Shown: positions 1 through 8,483 of the stretch, piece after piece | Layout: the number at the start of each line of letters is the position of its first letter | How positions within the stretch are numbered: the first letter of the stretch is position 1 | Assembly (NCBI GenBank): GCA_963844865.1 | Contig: CAWJPY010000014.1 | Coordinates: 62,001-126,000 of the forward strand | From: CAWJPY01 sp963844865 | GTDB lineage: Bacteria; Acidobacteriota; Thermoanaerobaculia; Thermoanaerobaculales; Sulfomarinibacteraceae | DNA length: 64,000 nt | Direction of reading: 5' to 3' | Notes under the pieces: generated by a model | Database searches by the model: none | What the model was told of the DNA's origin: nothing | The model's input: only the letters and a program-made list of their open reading frames with translations | Position numbers and translations under genes: made by a program

Positions 1-1009
1 CCCGAATCTCTCGGGCCAGGGCGACGAGATCGGCCGACCGGCCACCGCCGCGATGAATGAGGGCCAGGCTGTGCCGGGAGGAGATGCCCACCGCCCCCCG
101 CTGCAGGCCCCGCGAGAACCCGCTGCGTTCGATGAGCCACGCCGCAGACACCTTCACCCGGTCCCCCGGCGCCGGGAACATGGGAGGAACGCCCAGATCC
201 AACGCCGCGGCCCGTTTCCGCACCGCGGCCGCGTGACGGGCGCTCAGCAGCGGGTTGAGGAAGAAGGACCCCACGCTGCGTCGATTGGGATCCTCGGGCT
301 CGACCAGCATGGACTTCGCCCGTCGCAGCTCGAGCACGGCCCGTCGCACCTCCCGCGGGGAGGGAGGGGCGCTGCGGGCGCCCAGCGCGGCGGCGAGCTC
401 CGGGTACGTGACCGCTGCTGCGGCCCCGGGCCGCAGGGCGAAGCTGACCGAGAGCACGAGGTGGCTATCCGGCCGGCGGCGGAAACGGCTCGCGCGGTAC
501 GAGAAACCGCAGGCCGAGGCCGTCATCCGTTGCACCTCGAATGACCGTCGGTCGAGAACGTCTACCCAGGCCAGCGAGCGGGCCACCTCCTGGCCGTAGG
601 CTCCCACGTTCTGGATCGGAGTCGCCCCGGCGGTGCCGGGGATCCCCGACAGGCATTCCAGGCCCGCGAGACCCGCCGCGACCGTCCGAGCCACCACCTC
701 GTCCCAGGGCTCGCCACCGGCCACCGTGACGGTCGCCACCTCCCCGTCCGCGGTGATCTCGAAGCCCCGCGTGCCCATCTTCAAGACCAGGCCCCGCACT
801 CCTCCATCCGCGACGACGACGTTGGAACCGCCCCCGAGGACGCTCACCGGCAGGTCACGCTGGCGCGCCCAACGCAGGGCCTCCACCGCCATGGCCACGT
901 CCTCGGCCACGGCCAGGTACTGGGCCGGCCCACCCAGCTCGAGCGTGGTCAGCGGCGCCAGGGGCACCTGCTCGCGGATCTGAGGCGGGACGACGGCGCG
1001 GGTCGTCAT
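1..1009 (-). CDS. murB: UDP-N-acetylenolpyruvoylglucosamine reductase (partial, 3' end beyond window)
   Basis: Reduces UDP-GlcNAc-enolpyruvate to UDP-MurNAc with FAD and NADPH in cytoplasmic peptidoglycan precursor synthesis. I translated the minus strand from the ATG at 1009-1007; 336 codons are visible and no stop is reached, so the C-terminal end lies outside the window. Seen: FAD-binding LGGGSN and IPGTAGATPIQNVGAYGQE in the N-terminal half, then the substrate-domain loop GSFFLNP with the Ser that protonates the enol intermediate, and a C-terminal WLIERSG. The linker containing YPELAAAL and a following helix resembles the longer E. coli-type (type I) MurB. It is divergent from the PilZ gene. 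Identification is firm; the start has no strong Shine-Dalgarno. Confidence 0.96.
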   Translation of the reverse strand, partial: MTTRAVVPPQIREQVPLAPLTTLELGGPAQYLAVAEDVAMAVEALRWARQRDLPVSVLGGGSNVVVADGGVRGLVLKMGTRGFEITADGEVATVTVAGGEPWDEVVARTVAAGLAGLECLSGIPGTAGATPIQNVGAYGQEVARSLAWVDVLDRRSFEVQRMTASACGFSYRASRFRRRPDSHLVLSVSFALRPGAAAAVTYPELAAALGARSAPPSPREVRRAVLELRRAKSMLVEPEDPNRRSVGSFFLNPLLSARHAAAVRKRAAALDLGVPPMFPAPGDRVKVSAAWLIERSGFSRGLQRGAVGISSRHSLALIHRGGGRSADLVALAREIR

Positions 1010-1149
1010 GACAGACAGTGTGCCTGAGGGGTCCCCGCGCTGCAACGGGGGCGGCGGGTCCCGCTCGGTCGGGGCTGGGACCGTGAGATGGCCGCTCCGG
1101 GGCTGTGGTAACGTGGCTGTGAAGGGATCGGGAAGGCACCCATGGCGGT

Positions 1150-1173
1150 CACGGCATGGACACCCATGCCGTG
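1150..1173. promoter_or_regulatory. Perfect 10-bp inverted repeat with 4-nt loop in the leader of the PilZ gene
   Basis: Arms CACGGCATGG and CCATGCCGTG pair without mismatch around an ACAC loop, ending 34 nt before the chosen ATG at 1208. It could be an RNA hairpin in the 5' leader or an operator for a dimeric regulator; there is no U-run, so it is not a standard terminator. An alternative ATG at 1142 would place the hairpin inside the coding region, which is a further reason to prefer 1208. Confidence 0.5.
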
Positions 1174-1207
1174 TCGACCAAGCCTCGCAGGGTCGGGTTC
1201 GAACACT

Positions 1208-1915
1208 ATGAGCACAGGCGAAGCAGGTCGTAAGCAGATTCTCTTCACCCACGTGGACGGTGACGTCTACCGCCGCGCTGCCGATCTCCTGCACACCGCC
1301 GAGGTCGATCTCCACCAGACCTCCTGGGACAGCTCGCTCCTCGAGGTGGTCGAGAGCATCCCCTACGATGCGGTCGTCATCGGCTACCCCGTGGCCGAGG
1401 AGGAGCTCGAGAGGTTCCTGGCCGCGGCCCGGTCCGAAGAGGCCGCCTGCCGCCGGGCCGGCCTGCTCCTCCTCACCAACGATGAGCACCAGCTCGACGC
1501 AGGCCGTCTCCTGGGGCGGGGCGCCAACCGGGTGGTCACCACCGAGGAGCTGGACGAGGCTTTGGCCTCGACCCTCGCCGAGCTGATTCAGAGCGCACCC
1601 CGGCTCCCTCTGCGGACCGCGGCCCGGATCAAGCTCTTCGCCGACGGGCGACCGCTGCGGGTGATGGCCCAGATCGAGAACATCTCGACATCGGGCATGC
1701 TGCTGCGGGGCGTGACCCAGTTTCCACCCGGGACCACCTTCGACTTCGAGATCAGCCTGCCGGGGGAGCCCACACCCGTACGGGGCAAGGCGGAGATCAC
1801 CCGCACCACGGACGTCAGACAGGAGGGCGTGGAGGGCATCGGGGTCCGTTTCCTCTCCTTCGTGGGGGCGGACCGCCTGCGCCTCGAGCGCTACCTCACC
1901 TCCACCCTCCCCTGA
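1208..1915 (+). CDS. Pseudo-receiver / PilZ-domain protein (probable c-di-GMP effector)
   Basis: A 235-residue protein. Residues about 8-130 have the alternating hydrophobic strand/helix pattern of a response-regulator receiver, but the strand that should end in the phospho-accepting Asp reads DAVVIGYP, so it is probably not phosphorylated. The C-terminal 100 residues are a PilZ domain: an arginine pair in PLRTAARIK, then ENISTSGM matching the (D/N)xSxxG motif that contacts cyclic di-GMP. PilZ proteins pass c-di-GMP levels on to motility, exopolysaccharide or transcription partners; the partner here is unknown. The start at 1208 (MSTGEAG) is preferred to the ATG at 1142, which would add 22 uncharacteristic residues. 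A GGDEF cyclase lies 12 kb downstream. Confidence 0.85.
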   Translation: MSTGEAGRKQILFTHVDGDVYRRAADLLHTAEVDLHQTSWDSSLLEVVESIPYDAVVIGYPVAEEELERFLAAARSEEAACRRAGLLLLTNDEHQLDAGRLLGRGANRVVTTEELDEALASTLAELIQSAPRLPLRTAARIKLFADGRPLRVMAQIENISTSGMLLRGVTQFPPGTTFDFEISLPGEPTPVRGKAEITRTTDVRQEGVEGIGVRFLSFVGADRLRLERYLTSTLP

Positions 1916-1920
1916 GCTCA

Positions 1921-1947
1921 GCTCCCAGCGGCAGCGCCGGCGGGAGC
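1921..1947. terminator. Terminator-like hairpin after the PilZ gene
   Basis: GCTCCC (1921-1926) pairs with GGGAGC (1942-1947) around a GC-rich loop that can itself fold. It starts 5 nt after the PilZ stop, between convergent genes. There is no T-run, so it is at best a transcript-end stabiliser. The rest of 1948-2122 shows no gene or motif I recognise. Confidence 0.3.
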
Positions 1948-2122
1948 GACCGGAGTGAGTTGGAGCGCCGTCACTGGCGAGAGCCTCGGGAGGTGCCGGA
2001 GACGGTGCCAGGCAGCATTCGGATGAAGCCACGTGCCCACCACAGAATCAAGACGGGGAGCCTGGCACCGGCTTTGACGTCGCAGATTCGTCGAACAGGA
2101 GCCCGGCGCCCGCTCTCGAGCG

Positions 2123-3100
2123 TCACGCGCTGCCTTGCTGTCGGGCGCGCCACATCCGTTCCAGCTCGTCCACGAGCTCGACCTCGGCGTGGATGCCATT
2201 CACCTCGTTGATCTGGACGATGGTGGTCGGCGACGTGATGTTGACCTCCGTCAGGTACTCTCCGATGAAGTCCAGGCCCAGGAGGTACAGACCCCGCGGG
2301 TTCAGGTCGGCTGCGACCACCTGGCACGCCTCGAGCTGGCGTTGGGTGGGCGCGAGGGCCCGCGCCCTGGCTCCCTGGTGGAGGTTCGCCAGCCGCGAGC
2401 CCGGGGCGGGCACGCGGAGCACGGAGCCGAGCACCCGATCGTTGATGGTCAGGATGCGCAGATCACCCGTCCTCTCCACCTCGGCCAGATAGGGCTGCAC
2501 GATGACCTCCGGCTGCCACTCGGTGAAGTAGGCGATCAGCTCGTCGGCGCTGGCGGTCGGTTGGAAGAAGCGGATGCCGATCCCGCTGTACGTACTCTTC
2601 GGCTTGCACACCGCCTCTCCCCCCATCCCGCGCACCGCGGCGACGAAGTCGTCGGCGCTGGCACACACCTGCGTGGGCGCCGCGTACTCCGGATAGCGCA
2701 TGTGCAGCGTGTGCTCCGACAGCTCGTAGGTGGCGGGTGGTCGGTTGATCTGGACCACGCTCGTCGGCGCCTTCTCGAAGTGGCGGCAGTAGGCGATGAA
2801 GCGCTCGTCCACCGGAGGGTCCTTCCGCTGCAGGACGACCCTGTAATCGGTGACGGCGGCCTTCCGCACCGGTCCGAGGTCCCAGAAAGGATCGCGCGTG
2901 CGGTCCGCGGAACGGATCTCGCGCACCGGGAGGGCGCTCAGATAGTCAGCGCTCTCCCGTTCCGCGTCGCTTCCCAAGAGGTCGAGGTAGTCCACCGCGA
3001 GCCCGCGTCGCACGAGCTCCGCACTGACGCACACCCCGAGGTCGAAGACCGGGTCCAAGGCCGACAGCGGATCCGCCACGATCAGATAGCGCGTCGTCAT
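2123..3100 (-). CDS. gshB: Glutathione synthetase-like ATP-grasp ligase
   Basis: A 325-residue ATP-grasp enzyme that joins glycine to gamma-glutamylcysteine, the last step of glutathione synthesis. It follows E. coli GshB block by block: an N-terminal pre-ATP-grasp fold, VVLQRKDPPVDERFI, INRPPATYELSEHT, the ATP-binding region around KPKSTYSGIG, and C-terminal LGLDFIGEYLTEVNITSPT, which supplies the Mg/ATP ligands and glycine loop. The ATG at 3100 is chosen because a strong GGGAGGAGG lies just upstream; the frame stays open further 5' without GshB-like sequence. A missing feature is gshA, which is not in the window. It is divergent from gloB with 105 bp between, so a shared control region is plausible. 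Confidence 0.9.
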   Translation of the reverse strand: MTTRYLIVADPLSALDPVFDLGVCVSAELVRRGLAVDYLDLLGSDAERESADYLSALPVREIRSADRTRDPFWDLGPVRKAAVTDYRVVLQRKDPPVDERFIAYCRHFEKAPTSVVQINRPPATYELSEHTLHMRYPEYAAPTQVCASADDFVAAVRGMGGEAVCKPKSTYSGIGIRFFQPTASADELIAYFTEWQPEVIVQPYLAEVERTGDLRILTINDRVLGSVLRVPAPGSRLANLHQGARARALAPTQRQLEACQVVAADLNPRGLYLLGLDFIGEYLTEVNITSPTTIVQINEVNGIHAEVELVDELERMWRARQQGSA

Positions 3101-3205
3101 CCCAGCCTCCTCCCAGACACTCCCGGGCTCCCCATCCGGGTCCAGATTGTACCCGGGGACACCCGGTCTTGACGGCCGGCCGGCGGCATCGCAGCATGGA
3201 CGACC

Positions 3206-3976
3206 ATGGTTGACGTGTGGCCGATCCCCGTTTTCGACGACAACTACGTGTGGGTCCTCGCCGTCGACGATGCCTCGCCGGTTATGGTGGTCGACCCAGG
3301 GGCCGCGGAGCCCGTCGTCAGGGCCCTGGCGGCCCACGGCAAGGAGCTCGCGGCGGTTCTCATCACCCACCACCACGCCGACCATACCGGCGGTGCGGCC
3401 GAGCTCGCCACCTGGGCATCGTGCCCCGTGCTCGGCCCGGCCGGGGAGGACATTCCCGCCGTCGATCGCCCCCTTCGGGAGGGGTCCACGGTGGCCGTCG
3501 AAGGCCTCCGGCTCGCGGTGATGGAGGTGCCGGGGCACACCCGTGGGCACATCGCCTACGTGGGCCACGGCCTCCTCCTCGCCGGCGACACCCTCTTCGG
3601 GGGAGGCTGCGGGCGTGTCTTCGAAGGGACCCCGGAGGAGATGTGGCGGTCCCTCCACCGACTTGCCGGGCTTCCCGACGGCACCGCCCTCTACTGCGGC
3701 CACGAGTACACCGTGAGCAACCTGCGATTTGCAGCGGAGGTGGAGCCCGGGAACGACCGCCTCCTCACCCGTCTGGAGGAGGCCACCGCCTCCCGAGGCC
3801 GGGGACAGCCCACCCTTCCCTCCACCATCGCCGACGAGCGCGCGACCAACCCCTTCCTGCGCTGCGGGCAGGCCGCGATACGTCGAGCCGCCGAGCGCTT
3901 CCGAGGCGAACCGCTGGCCGACGACGTCCAGGTCTTTGCCGCCATCCGCGCCTGGAAGGATGGTTGGCGGGGATGA
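3206..3976 (+). CDS. gloB: Hydroxyacylglutathione hydrolase (glyoxalase II)
   Basis: A 256-residue metallo-beta-lactamase-fold hydrolase that releases glutathione and D-lactate from S-lactoylglutathione, finishing methylglyoxal detoxification. Seen: the binuclear metal motif THHHADH (His55, His57, Asp59, His60), VPGHTRGHIAY, AGDTLFGGGCGR, CGHEYT, and the glyoxalase II-specific C-terminal signature LPSTIADERATNPFLR followed by AIRAWKD. These C-terminal residues bind the glutathione moiety and separate true GloB from generic beta-lactamase-fold proteins. It lies between gshB (divergent) and a glutaredoxin gene (same strand, 46 bp on), which fits a glutathione-linked function. The ATG lacks an obvious Shine-Dalgarno. 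Confidence 0.93.
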   Translation: MVDVWPIPVFDDNYVWVLAVDDASPVMVVDPGAAEPVVRALAAHGKELAAVLITHHHADHTGGAAELATWASCPVLGPAGEDIPAVDRPLREGSTVAVEGLRLAVMEVPGHTRGHIAYVGHGLLLAGDTLFGGGCGRVFEGTPEEMWRSLHRLAGLPDGTALYCGHEYTVSNLRFAAEVEPGNDRLLTRLEEATASRGRGQPTLPSTIADERATNPFLRCGQAAIRRAAERFRGEPLADDVQVFAAIRAWKDGWRG

Positions 3977-4022
3977 CCCTGCCGGTGCCCACATGGAAGC
4001 CCGCTTCGGTATCATCTGCGGC

Positions 4023-4334
4023 GTGACGGAAGCATCGCCTCATCTCGTTCGCATCTACACCCAACCATGGTGTTCCTACTGCGTTGCCGCCACGCGCTTC
4101 TTCGATTCGCTCGCCGTCGCGTATGAGGAGATCCGGCTCGACGAGCATCCCGGCCTGCGCGAACGCCTGGCCGAGCGCACCGGCGGCTGGCGCACCGTGC
4201 CCATGATCTTCGTCGGTGAGCGCTTTATCGGCGGGTACACCGACGCCATCGGGCTGCACCGGCGCGACCAACTCCTGCCTCTCATCTGGGAAGCCACCTC
4301 CGCTACCGCACCCGCACCTCGCACGCGCGACTGA
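4023..4334 (+). CDS. Glutaredoxin (GrxC type)
   Basis: A 103-residue thioredoxin-fold reductase using glutathione to reduce protein disulfides. Seen: IYTQPWCSYC with the CSYC active site near the N-terminus, then WRTVPMIFVGERFIGGYTDA, containing the cis-Pro (TVP) and the glutathione-binding GGYTD. The start is uncertain. GTG at 4023 puts the first strand right after the N-terminus, and the -10-like TATCAT at 4010-4015 lies 7 nt upstream, as in a leaderless transcript. An ATG at 3993 would add ten residues of no family resemblance. It probably works with the neighbouring glutathione genes. Confidence 0.9.
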   Translation: MTEASPHLVRIYTQPWCSYCVAATRFFDSLAVAYEEIRLDEHPGLRERLAERTGGWRTVPMIFVGERFIGGYTDAIGLHRRDQLLPLIWEATSATAPAPRTRD

Positions 4335-4351
4335 GCGGCCGCCTCGGCCGC
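4335..4351 (+). terminator. Hairpin immediately after the glutaredoxin stop codon
   Basis: GCGGCCG and CGGCCGC arms around a CCT loop begin at the base following the TGA. The seven-bp GC stem has no T-run after it. It probably marks the 3' end of the gloB-glutaredoxin transcript. I see nothing else in 4352-4471 except a weak TACAGT at 4442-4447 before the acyltransferase gene. Confidence 0.4.
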
Positions 4352-4471
4352 GGGCGCCGCTGAGCCTCGCGTCGGGGAAGACCTCTACCGGCCCGCCGCC
4401 ATCTCAGGGCCTCCGCGCGATACCGACGGCCCCAATTCTGGTACAGTCTGCACAGAGGCTCAGCGAGAGAG

Positions 4472-5869
4472 ATGTCCATCATGCGTGGGGCGGGCCAGGA
4501 GACGCTGTCGAACGTCGACGCGGCCTGGTTGCGCATGGAACATCCCACCAACCTCATGACCATCACCGCGGTCATGACCTTCGCCGACCGCCTCGACTTC
4601 CCACAGCTCAAGAGCCTCATCGAGGACCGACTGCTTCCCTACGAACGCTTCCGCCAGCGGGTGGTCCAGCCGGCCCTTCCCGGCGCGGGTCCCCGCTGGG
4701 TCGATGACGAGAGCTTCAACCTCCGTTCGCACCTGCAGCGGGTGGCCCTGCCGGCGCCCGGCGGCAAGTCGGAGCTCCAGGACATGGTGAGCTCCCTCAT
4801 GAGCACGCCCCTGGACTACACCAAGCCGCTCTGGCAGATCCAGTGCATCGAGAACTACGACGGCGGCTCGGCCCTGGTCACCCGGATCCACCACTGCGTC
4901 GCGGACGGCATCGCCCTGGTGCGGGTCCTCTTGGGCATGACCGACGACTCGCCCGCGGGCTTCACCCGCGCCCCTCGATCACGCCGACGGCGGACCGCCC
5001 TGGCCGGAGGCTTCTGGCTGCCCGAGGTCGTGGACGGGGCCATGCGTTCGGTGCGGCGGGCGACCGGCACCATGGCCGACGGTGTCGGCCGTGCTCTGCT
5101 CGACCCCGAGCGCACCATCGCCATGGCCAGAGAGGGGGTGTTGGCCGCCGGGGTGGTCGCCCGCCTCACGGCCATGGCGCCGGACGTGCCGACGGTGCTC
5201 CGGGGCGAGCTGGGCACCGCCAAGCGTGCCGTCTGGTCCTCCATCCTCCCCCTGGCCGACGTCAAGGCGTACGGCAAGCGGGTCGGCGCCACCATCAACG
5301 ACGTTCTCCTGGCGGGCGTCACCGGCGCGCTTCGCCGCTACCTTCTGCAGCGCGGAAGCGCCGTGGAGGGTCTCGATCTGCGGGCCGTCATTCCCGTGAA
5401 CCTCCGTCCGGATGACGAGGTCGCCGACCTCGGTAACCGCTTCGGTCTGGTGTTCCTGAGCCTCCCCGTGGGCGTCGCCGATCCCCTGGGGCGCCTGGAG
5501 ACCCTCAAGCTCCGCATGGACACGATCAAGCGATCTTCGGAGGCCGTCGTCACCTACGCCATCCTCAACGCCATCGGCATGACCAGCGCCCAGATCGAGA
5601 GCCTCGCGGTGCGCTTCTTCGGCTCGAAGGCGACGGCCGTGATGACCAACGTGCCCGGCCCTCGCGAGACCATCTACCTCACAGGCAAGCCCATGCGCAG
5701 CATGATGTTCTGGGTGCCCCAGTCGGCGCGACTCGGCCTCGGCGTCTCCATCCTCAGCTACGCCGGTCAGGTTCGGCTGGGGATCGCCACCGACGCCGGG
5801 CTCGTGCCCGATCCCGAGCGCATCATCCGCGGCTTCCACGATGAGATCCAGGAGATGCTCCGCGGCTGA
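4472..5869 (+). CDS. Wax ester synthase / diacylglycerol acyltransferase (WS/DGAT) family protein
   Basis: A 465-residue bacterial WS/DGAT, which transfers acyl groups from acyl-CoA to fatty alcohols or diacylglycerol to form neutral storage lipids. Diagnostic features: the catalytic HHxxxDG as HHCVADG (His140-Gly146), an N-terminal VDAAWLRME, PLWQI before the active site, and late motifs AVIPVNLRP, NDVLLAGV and NVPGPRETIYL that are found in nearly all family members. Length matches the family (about 450-480). The ATG at 4472 follows a purine-rich GCGAGAGAG. Some members are selective for other acceptors, so the product (wax ester or triacylglycerol) cannot be told from sequence. Confidence 0.92.
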   Translation: MSIMRGAGQETLSNVDAAWLRMEHPTNLMTITAVMTFADRLDFPQLKSLIEDRLLPYERFRQRVVQPALPGAGPRWVDDESFNLRSHLQRVALPAPGGKSELQDMVSSLMSTPLDYTKPLWQIQCIENYDGGSALVTRIHHCVADGIALVRVLLGMTDDSPAGFTRAPRSRRRRTALAGGFWLPEVVDGAMRSVRRATGTMADGVGRALLDPERTIAMAREGVLAAGVVARLTAMAPDVPTVLRGELGTAKRAVWSSILPLADVKAYGKRVGATINDVLLAGVTGALRRYLLQRGSAVEGLDLRAVIPVNLRPDDEVADLGNRFGLVFLSLPVGVADPLGRLETLKLRMDTIKRSSEAVVTYAILNAIGMTSAQIESLAVRFFGSKATAVMTNVPGPRETIYLTGKPMRSMMFWVPQSARLGLGVSILSYAGQVRLGIATDAGLVPDPERIIRGFHDEIQEMLRG

Positions 5870-5876
5870 CCGCGGA

Positions 5877-6293
5877 TCATCCGGGATAGATGCCGGTACC
5901 CTCCGCCTCCGCGGGGTCGGGGTCCGACGTGACCACCTGCACCCGCGAGATCAGGCCGGCGTCGTCCACGGTGAGCACGAACAGGGCCGCGCGCCGTCGC
6001 CCCCCCTGCCGGGAGATCACGCACGGCCGCCCGGGATCCGCTGGGCTGGGCAGGCGGCCCATCTCCGCGTGGACCCGGGCGCTCTCCCCGGCCGCCGCGA
6101 TGAGCTCGGCCTTCCGCTCCAGGTAGGTCAGCACCTGTCCCTTCCCCAGGAGCTCCAGGTCGGTGTCGAAGGACTCGTAGCGGACGTCGTCGCGCAGCAA
6201 GGGCGCTACCTCCCCGGGGTCCAGCCGGTTCCAGGCCCGGGCCAGGGCTCGTGTCGCCGCGAGGCGCGGATCGCCAGCTTCAGCGTCGGTCAT
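5877..6293 (-). CDS. SnoaL-like / NTF2-fold protein of unknown function
   Basis: A 138-residue protein with the layout of the NTF2/SnoaL fold: an N-terminal helix rich in LARAWNRLD, a PLLRDDVRYES segment typical of the cone opening, and C-terminal strands ending AALFVLTVDDAGLISRVQVV. Such domains can be small-molecule isomerases, hydrolases or binding proteins; no catalytic residues point to one activity. The ATG at 6293 is preferred over the GTG at 6305 because GGAGGG sits at the right distance. It is convergent with the WS/DGAT gene (7 bp between stops). Confidence 0.75.
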   Translation of the reverse strand: MTDAEAGDPRLAATRALARAWNRLDPGEVAPLLRDDVRYESFDTDLELLGKGQVLTYLERKAELIAAAGESARVHAEMGRLPSPADPGRPCVISRQGGRRRAALFVLTVDDAGLISRVQVVTSDPDPAEAEGTGIYPG

Positions 6294-6433
6294 GGCGCCC
6301 TCCACCCGGCCCAGTGTACCGCCCGTCGGCTCGGCCGCGCCGGCTGGGTCCGATCACGGCCGCTCGCAGTGCGCTTCGGCAAGCGAGGGCTCAGTGGAAG
6401 AGGGGTGTCCCCTCTCACCCGTGCCGACCGCCG

Positions 6434-7550
6434 TCACGACCCCTCGTGGTGAGCCGGAGACGCCGAGATCGCTACGACCTCGCCTCCGTCACGTCCTCTC
6501 GCGAGAAACCCTCGAGGCCCAGGACGAAGTCCGCCCCGAGGCACCGTCCAGGCGTGTGGAACCCTGCCGGGACGTCTCCCGTCAGGAGCTCGATCCACCG
6601 CGGCCAGCGCCGTGAGCACCGTGGTGGTGTAGCCGTCCGGACCGCGCTGCCGCGCCGCCACGCGCCTCCCCGACCCCTCCTCTGCGGCCTCTCCCCACAG
6701 CACAGTCACCCCACCGGCGCGTTCTTCGGCGCCGGGCCCCTCCGGGAGGCGGTTCACGAGCCGGCGCAGGGTGGCGCGGACGAGGCGCGACTCCAGGAGG
6801 GGGCCCATGGCCGCTGCCGCCACCAGGGCTCCGTGGACCAGAGGAGGAGCCGCCATGAGGACCCGGATGTTCGGGATTCCCGTGGTCAGGTAGGCGGTGA
6901 AGACGTCGGGCCACGGCACGGACACCGCTCGCGTGGGTCCCTTCCCGAAGTCCACGATGCGGGTGGACGAGGCGATGGGCTCTTGCACGAGATGGCCGTC
7001 GACGCGGGCCGCCCCGCCGCTCCCGAGCCCCTCCACCACCGTGGCCAGGGTCCCGTGGGACGGCCGCGTCCCGAGCCCGCTCAGGGCCAGGGTCAGGCGG
7101 TCGGCGGTGGGCAGACGGCTTGCGAGATGGGCCGCCAGGCAGTCCGAGGGCACGATGTCGAAACCCACTCCGGGCATGAGGACGACGCCGGCGCGGCGCG
7201 CTTCCTCGTGGAGCCCGTGGATCTTCTCGAACACCTCCAGCTCACCGGTCACGTCCAGGTAATGAACGCCCGCACGTCAGGCACCCACCGACCAGGGTCG
7301 GGGCCGTGCGGGTGAACGGCCCCGCGCAGCTCAGCACCACCCGGACGCCCCCCAGCTCGCGTGCCACCCTTGTCGTGTCGTCGAGGGGGAAGGAGCGGGT
7401 CTCGAGGTGGAGCTCTTCACCCAGCCGCCGCACCCGTTCACCGTCGCGGCCGGCCAGGACCGGAGCCAGCCCGCGCCGCACCGCCTCCTCGGCCACCAGC
7501 CGCCCGGTGTACCCATAGGCGCCGTAGATCAGGAAGCGGCCATCGGCCAT
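6434..7550 (-). CDS. Saccharopine dehydrogenase-like NAD(P)-binding reductase (frameshifted)
   Basis: A Rossmann-fold protein of about 371 residues, resembling the saccharopine-dehydrogenase/trans-acting enoyl reductase family. The N-terminal dinucleotide motif is FLIYGAYGYTGRLV; VVLSCAGPF follows near residue 80, then VMPGVGFDIVPSDCLAAHLA after the break. The reading frame changes at about 7265: one extra base there turns the expected H-Y-L-D-V-T-G-E-L into a short dead-end peptide. Removing it restores one continuous protein. The ATG at 7550 has a good GGGGAGG upstream. This is either a sequencing error or a recent inactivation; nothing else in the gene looks decayed. The substrate is unknown; relatives act on polyketide/lipid intermediates in mycobacteria. 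Confidence 0.8.
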
Positions 7551-7743
7551 CCTGTCCTCCCCTCTCGTCTCCGCTGTCCCAATCGGTCCACGTTGACGCC
7601 GAGGATAGCAGGGTGGACCGGGTCCATCCGTCAACGGAGCCAAACGCGGGTGTTGTGCTCCGCCGCAAGATGCCCCATGCTCTTCACCGAAGGGCTGCGG
7701 GATCGACCCCCGCCCATGGGAGCCTGGAGAAAGGAGGGTGGAG

Positions 7744-7908
7744 GTGCCGACCTACGTGTTTCGCTGTCTGAAGTGCGGCGAGCAGTTCGAGCGCGTGATG
7801 ACCCTCGCCCAGCGCGAGAAGGCCAGGCCGACCTGCCCCGAGTGCAGGGGCCGCAAGGTCCGGCTCGTGCTGGCCGGTTTCTTCGCCAAGACCTCCCGGA
7901 AGAGCTGA
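7744..7908 (+). CDS. FmdB-type zinc-ribbon small protein
   Basis: A 54-residue protein starting at GTG 7744, with a strong AAGGAGGG at 7731-7738. The N-terminus MPTYVFRCLKCGEQFE and the later RPTCPECRG give two CxxC knuckles, the classic single zinc ribbon of the FmdB family. The basic tail ends FFAKTSRKS. The family is named from a putative regulator next to formamidase/amidase genes. Here a nitrilase-fold gene lies 0.6 kb downstream on the other strand, although co-regulation is only a guess. Confidence 0.85.
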   Translation: MPTYVFRCLKCGEQFERVMTLAQREKARPTCPECRGRKVRLVLAGFFAKTSRKS

Positions 7909-8012
7909 GACGCCGGGGCCCGGACCCCTGGATCCCGCCCCCACTCCAGCTCCCGGGACTCGCCCACCGCGGCTGACCCGCGGGCGGGGACTCCCCTGCG
8001 AACGGAGCGCCC

Positions 8013-8204
8013 ATGACCTACAACTTCGACCCGGAGCGCTGGTACGAGATGCAGCGGAATGCCCTCGCCAGGCAGCTCGCAGAGGGTGAGCTCGGCGAGG
8101 ACGAGTACCACGCGCGGCTCGCGGAGCTGGACCGCCGGTTGGAGGAGCTGCTGGATCGCCTGGACGGCAGCTTCCGGATCCCGGGAGTGGGCGAGGATGC
8201 GTGA
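8013..8204 (+). CDS. Small acidic helical protein, SHOCT-like C-terminus
   Basis: A 63-residue protein with no signal peptide. Its middle reads ARQLAEGELGEDEYHARLAELDRRLEELLDRL, a short-helix pair of the LxxGxIxxxEYxxxxxxL kind seen in SHOCT and DUF1707-like tails. It follows the zinc-ribbon gene by 104 bp on the same strand and has a weak purine-rich Shine-Dalgarno (CGGAG). Function unknown. Small size and no firm family match keep confidence moderate. Confidence 0.55.
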   Translation: MTYNFDPERWYEMQRNALARQLAEGELGEDEYHARLAELDRRLEELLDRLDGSFRIPGVGEDA

Positions 8205-8483
8205 GCTGCGGCGTTGCCGCCGCCTTTCATCCCACCTACGACGTGTCCCTCTGCCCGAGCGTCGGCATGTGGAGCATTCTCATCGTGCTCTGTCCGCACA
8301 TCACCGGCCCGGCCTTCCTGTCCGTGGCCCCGTGCCGCTGCAGCTCCACCTCGACCACCCCGAGCGCTCCGTCCAGCCGTGCTGGCGGTGGAGCTCCGGC
8401 GCCACCACCGGCGCGACATCGTCCTTGCGGCGCCCTCCAACACCGGCGTCAAGCAGCAGCTCTACAGCGTCCGCGGCGAACCC
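8205..8483. other. Non-coding or unrecognised stretch
   Basis: Both strands stay open in some frames, but no frame gives a protein with family-like composition, a good ribosome site or motifs. I found no tRNA, repeat or clear promoter. It lies between the small protein gene and the end of the nitrilase-fold gene. Confidence 0.4.

Noticed and set aside
1190..1210. GGTTCGAAC resembling a tRNA T-arm loop
   Set aside because: The bases on both sides do not pair into a T-stem and no acceptor or anticodon arm can be drawn around it.
3101..4015. 5' extension of the gshB frame through the gloB region
   Set aside because: GshB homology begins at the ATG at 3100 with a strong ribosome site; the extension is antisense to gloB.
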